Shown here: positions 59,480 through 64,000 of the stretch, one piece after another | Layout: each line of letters starts with the position of its first letter | How positions within the stretch are numbered: the stretch's first letter is position 1 | DNA from: Hybos culiciformis | Taxonomy: Eukaryota; Arthropoda; Insecta; Diptera; Hybotidae | NCBI GenBank assembly: GCA_964007475.1 | Contig: OZ023275.1 | Location: 36,513,381-36,577,380 of the forward strand | Length of the DNA: 64,000 bases | Direction: 5' to 3' | Program-made: the position numbers and the translations under genes | Notes under the pieces: generated by a model | Database searches by the model: none | Seen by the model: only the letters and a program-made list of their open reading frames with translations | What the model was told of the DNA's origin: nothing

Positions 59480-62400
59480 TTTTTAATTAAGAATATATCA
59501 AGAATTAATTTAAATAAAATTATTTCAAATTTGTTGTTGCATTCGTAAAACTGATGTAAAGCAGATTTTTTTAATTAAGTTTTTTAAGAAATCATTTTAA
59601 AGAATTTAATGCTCCTAAATCGTTGGAAGCAACGGCCTTTACTGTTAATACAATATTAGAAAAATTAAATCTGCGTTAGTTTAGTTCCTACTCGTAGACG
59701 ACTCGTTGGTCAAGAATTTATAATTAATAACGAATAGTTTCAAAATGTATATAATGTATATTGTCTGTAGACATAATGAAACTTATACATCCATTATATA
59801 CATTATATAATTTAAAATTTACAAATTTAAAATCAGATACAAGAACACATAAATATGTTTAGAACAAGTTCTCTTATTCTTAGTATACAGATTAAGTATA
59901 AACATAATGTTCATTTAAAATTTATTTATTGAGTCGACCAAAAATATTATTATTTGTATACAAATAAACTTAAAGTATGTGTATAAGAAGAACAAAATTT
60001 TATAAAGTATTTTTTAAACATTTTATTATATAAATAAATTTTAATCTGATAAAATAATTAAAAGTAACACTATATATTTATTTTAATTTCAAAATTTATA
60101 TTAAAATGCATTGCATAAACAAATTAAAGTAGTATTTAAATTTTTTTGAACTTAAAGCTTAGTTTGATTATGTATATAATTGTAGATAACATATAAAATG
60201 TGAAATTAGGAAAAAGGCATTTTCTCAGAATTTAAAAAAAAAATAATATAGTTATAGGATAATCAAGTTAAATTTAATATTGAAATAAAGTTTTAGATAT
60301 ATTTATATTTTATATACAAAGTGTGCATGTATGAAGTAAATGTATAATATAGAAAATTGGTAATTTTGATAAATTCTAAATAATTTTGATTTTTTTTTTG
60401 TTTATAATTGGAATACCAAACGTACAAAGTTAAGATTTTAGGAATAATTTTATACAATAGAATTAATATAATTACAAAAGTGAAGTGGGAACTTTTGAGT
60501 AGTTACACGCACATTAACATTTTAAAATATGCTACTATTTTTTGAATAACTTTTATAGTTCCAAAGTGTTTAAATTCTCAATTCTCAACGAATCTTTTAA
60601 GCCCAAAAGTTGTTATTATCTAAACACTAATCTTAATAAAATATGGAACTATATACCTATATATTACATCTTTATTATTTATAATAAAAGTAATTCCTAT
60701 AATTATGTATTTCTTAATTTAATAATTTAATAAAAATATCCTAATTATTTATTTAAATGAAGTTGTTTATTCAATTAATTTTCCCGTAATAAATTATTAA
60801 ATGCTAGAAATATCGAAAATTTTCAATTGGATGATAATAATTTTTATTTTCTCAAATATATGTGTACATATACATAAGCTTCGACATGTTTTCATCGCAG
60901 CATAACAAACAAAGTAATAAATATAATTTTTTTTTTTTCAATTTAAGATTATTTTAACAATTTTTTTTTTTTTTTTTTGGTTTTTCTTGAATCTTCTATT
61001 GTTGTAAATTCATTCGTAATAACGAAAGTGTAATAATAATCTTATATTTTATAAAGTATTTTAGTTAATAAATATAACTAAAGAAATAAAGGTTGAATTT
61101 TATTTATATTTAGAACAGAAACCAACATTAGAGTAATATATTTTTAAACTTAAAAAACCTTAAAATACTGGACAAAAATTTGGAATGAAACGATAAGATT
61201 TATGAATGAAGTAACGCTAAATTTTAATGCTAGTAAAATATTCCAATAAGGTTACTATATAGCTAGTTTAAATAGATCAATAATAATTAATTATTATACT
61301 GAAATTATAATCCCAAATAAGTCCAGTAATGTGGAGATCTATGCTTCGGAAATTTTTTAAAAATATATGATTTTTGAGCATATAAGTACGTATTAAGTCT
61401 TGTAACGTATCAAGAAATTATATTGAAAGTTTTATGTACATAATCTGTTCATTCAATAAACTTGAAATTTTTCAAAAATTATAATGGACGTTATTCATTT
61501 ACAAAATTGAATTTTAATATAAATTCCTTTTAGGCAAATGGCCAATTGCACTAATCAAGCATAATGTTAGCTAATTGAATTTTCGAAATATTATAACCTT
61601 AAAGATATTGGTTTACCATTCAATAAATAAATTATTATTACAATCGTTCAGAATCATTTTTTTTTTTTTTTGTTTTTTCCTTCCTTTTTCATATAAATAT
61701 TATTAAAACTATTGTAAAAAAAAAAAAAAAATAAATAAAAAAAAACCAAAAGAAAATTTGTTTCTAAATAAAGATTTCGACCTGACTTAATAGCATTTAA
61801 TACTCTTACTCTTATTGATTTTTCGTTTCATATGTATATCACAAATTGAGGAAAAAACAAATAAATAATTTATTGAAAATTTCTTGAAATATATACTGAG
61901 CCAATTTGCATTGGTTAATATTTACTTGATAAATAACAATTTAAGTTCATATATATTTATTATATTTATATAATATTGGTTATAGATAAACTGAGCATAA
62001 GTTTCTTTTTGGCTTAGCTTTTGTCACAAAAACTATACAATAAAATTATTCAATAATTTATTCCGATAAAATTAAACAATAATTTATTCCAAATTTTTAA
62101 ATAATTACAAAATATCGATATGCTACGATTTGGATTTTGTGTTTATTTTTATAAAATGTTTGAAAAAAATTCGAACTGTAGGATTATAAGTCTATTGACG
62201 CACATTATCTGGTGTGGAATGAGGAAATAGATATTTGATTAAACTTTATTTACTAAAAATTATTGTACGAACTTAGGAATAGAAACTATACGTGAATGGG
62301 ATTTATAATATACTAATAATATTAAAATTTAAATTAGACATAAAGAAAATACTCAACTTAGCGGCGGCAGACAATTTCTGTGAAAGTATAAAAACGTTTA

Positions 62401-64000
62401 TTTATTTATTTATTTATTTAGTATACCTTAATTACAATGAATGTTTTTAAGATATCAAATAAAATGCAAGGGGTGGTTAAGACGATAGTTGCATTTGATT
62501 TAGTATATTTATAAATGGATGAAAATCATTGTGTATAAAAACATTTTATTATATATATAAAATTAAAGCATTTATTCTGCATAATGTTTTCAAATCACCA
62601 ATTAACATTATTTTATAATTTTTTGTTTTTCAATGAAAATTTTGTAATCCAAATATTGAGCATACAATAAAAGCTTTTTTATGCTTCCTTTTTGATTGAA
62701 TCTTCCTGCTAAATTCACGCATGAATTATTTTTTTGTGTATATACAGAGGGAACGCATGGACAATTAATTAAATGTTTACCCATAAACATGTACATAGTA
62801 GAACGATTTTTTTTTTGAATACAGAGAGATCCTCTTTACTTTCAAAGTTAATTTTGTAACTAAAATTATACCCTTGGGATTCTATTATCAGAAATATAAA
62901 CTCTTACTAATTTTTTTTTTTTTTTTTTTGTTTTTAGTTTTTAGTTTCTTCCATATTGTTCTTTTATTGTTTGGTTAACTTTAGAGAAGCCAATTTAGAT
63001 TTATTAGAAAAGTGGAAAAGTTAGCTTTTATTTAACATTACATACAATATATATATACTTTTGAATATGTTTGTGGTGAGACTTTTAGTAAATAAAGTAA
63101 TGATATATATAAGAATTATATTAAAATTATATCCATATAATATATTATGTGTAATGTACAAAGCATATACAGTAAACAAAGTTCAGGGTTTCAGGGTTTT
63201 TATGTTTTAAAATTTATTATTGAATTGAATTGAATTTTTCAAAAATCTTTTTATAAATGATTACAATTCAATTAAATTATAGAAAATTTTGGTTCAAGAT
63301 AAAAAATTTTGAAGTTTCCAACTTTCATGTTTGTTGGTTGGTGCCAGAAGAAAAATTTTTTTCCTCAATTCTTATTCATCTGAATAAGAATGAATCTGAC
63401 ATTATTTATGAGAAGACTGTCTATATTTATTATATTTATTAATATCGAAAGTTTTGCTTGCTTGTAGAATTATTCATATACAAATTTGTATATAGTGTTC
63501 GAAATATTCTGAAGGAAATTCACATATTAATTACAAGAGGTAGACAAACTAACATAATGCTGATAAAGGTTGTTTTGTCAACATCGTTTAACATTTACTA
63601 TAATATTTATAAAATTATTATGTTTATGCTTTCGCATGATGAATATTATTTTTAATGTTCCTATAAGTGTAATTAAATTTGTTAATTTTTTTTCTAACTT
63701 TGGTGGAAATATTTATGTTATAGATATTTTTGCGAGACATCGAATTTTGTCTCATATGATACACTTAAAACTTTTGTATTAAAACATTGTATAAGAACCA
63801 TCCTGAGGAAGTTACAGAAAAGTCACTTTTACCATATTAATATTTTAAATGTGATGTTGTAAGAATTGAATAAACGTAAATAAGTTTATGTGATTTTTTG
63901 AAGGATTGAAAGAAGTATAAAAGATAATGTCAAAGATATGCTTGTTTAACATCGGATAAGCTTAAATACTCTGAATCCTTCGTTAATATGCTTGAAATAA
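59480..64000. other. K2P intron 3, right part, to window end
   Basis: No exon carrying the second half of the first pore filter (expected to begin with the rest of a Gly codon followed by Tyr-Gly) is visible, so the intron is taken to run past 64,000. The first 250 bases include the upstream flank of the antisense Gly-rich gene, with a less A/T-rich patch at about 59,660-59,720 that could hold its promoter or first exon. A (TTTA)n microsatellite is at 62,396-62,420. Short open frames at 62,608 and 63,257-63,782 show no constraint that I can see. Confidence 0.55.
62396..62420. repeat. (TTTA)n microsatellite
   Basis: About six TTTA units in K2P intron 3. Confidence 0.88.

Noticed and set aside
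62608..62796. Minus-strand frame of 62 codons with several Cys residues
   Set aside because: Its composition and lack of signal peptide or splice sites do not distinguish it from intronic background.
1..64000. tRNA, rRNA or CRISPR loci
   Set aside because: A visual search for T-loop motifs (GGTTCGAATCC and variants) on both strands and for regularly spaced repeats found none; a covariance-model scan would be needed to exclude decayed tRNAs.

Overview
The window is nuclear DNA of an insect, most likely a dipteran. I infer this from short spliced introns with consensus GT/AG sites, codon choice strongly biased to A/T, Asn/Ser-rich low-complexity coding sequence, and a dense population of small DNA transposons. 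The background is extremely A+T-rich, with runs of 8 to 18 A or T every few hundred bases, so the real exons stand out as islands of more even composition. The species cannot be named from the sequence alone.

Layout. 1-14,922 is almost featureless A/T-rich DNA, with one exon-like open frame at about 6.2-6.46 kb and a small CG-containing patch near 1 kb. 14,923-15,889 is the 3' terminal coding exon of a large gene that I do not recognise (Asn/Ser-rich, basic KRSR motif); its earlier exons lie upstream of the window or far upstream in it. 15.9-22.9 kb is empty. 23.2-32.4 kb is a compact three-gene cluster. A TXNDC15-like membrane thioredoxin (+) faces tail-to-tail a DGCR6/gonadal homologue (-). 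That gene is head-to-head with the ER chaperone HYOU1/GRP170 (+). A minisatellite separates the first pair, and two miniature DNA transposons separate the second pair. Both ER-lumen genes carry a TGACGTCA element upstream, and HYOU1 also has TGACGTGG, the XBP1-type unfolded-protein-response element.

36.8-46.2 kb is a transposon graveyard. It holds a Helentron/HINE-like repeat carrying two nested MITEs, two long fold-back elements with G+C-rich hairpin cores and 9-bp target duplications, an 798-bp hAT-like element with a perfect 8-bp duplication, and a hAT-like element nested inside an older inverted-repeat element. 46.2-54.6 kb is empty apart from microsatellites and a 13-bp tandem array.

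54.68-64.0 kb is the 5' half of a two-pore-domain (K2P) potassium channel gene. Exons 1-3 are visible up to the first selectivity filter, and the rest lies beyond the window. Intron 2 holds the second copy of the Helentron-like repeat and intron 3 holds a Tc1/mariner-type MITE. Intron 3, more than 7 kb long, also hosts an antisense gene for a secreted Gly-rich repeat protein of cuticle or eggshell type.

The most informative observations are structural: nested transposons dated by the intact empty site in the sister copy, two unrelated fold-backs of the same design, and a minisatellite that is open in several frames.
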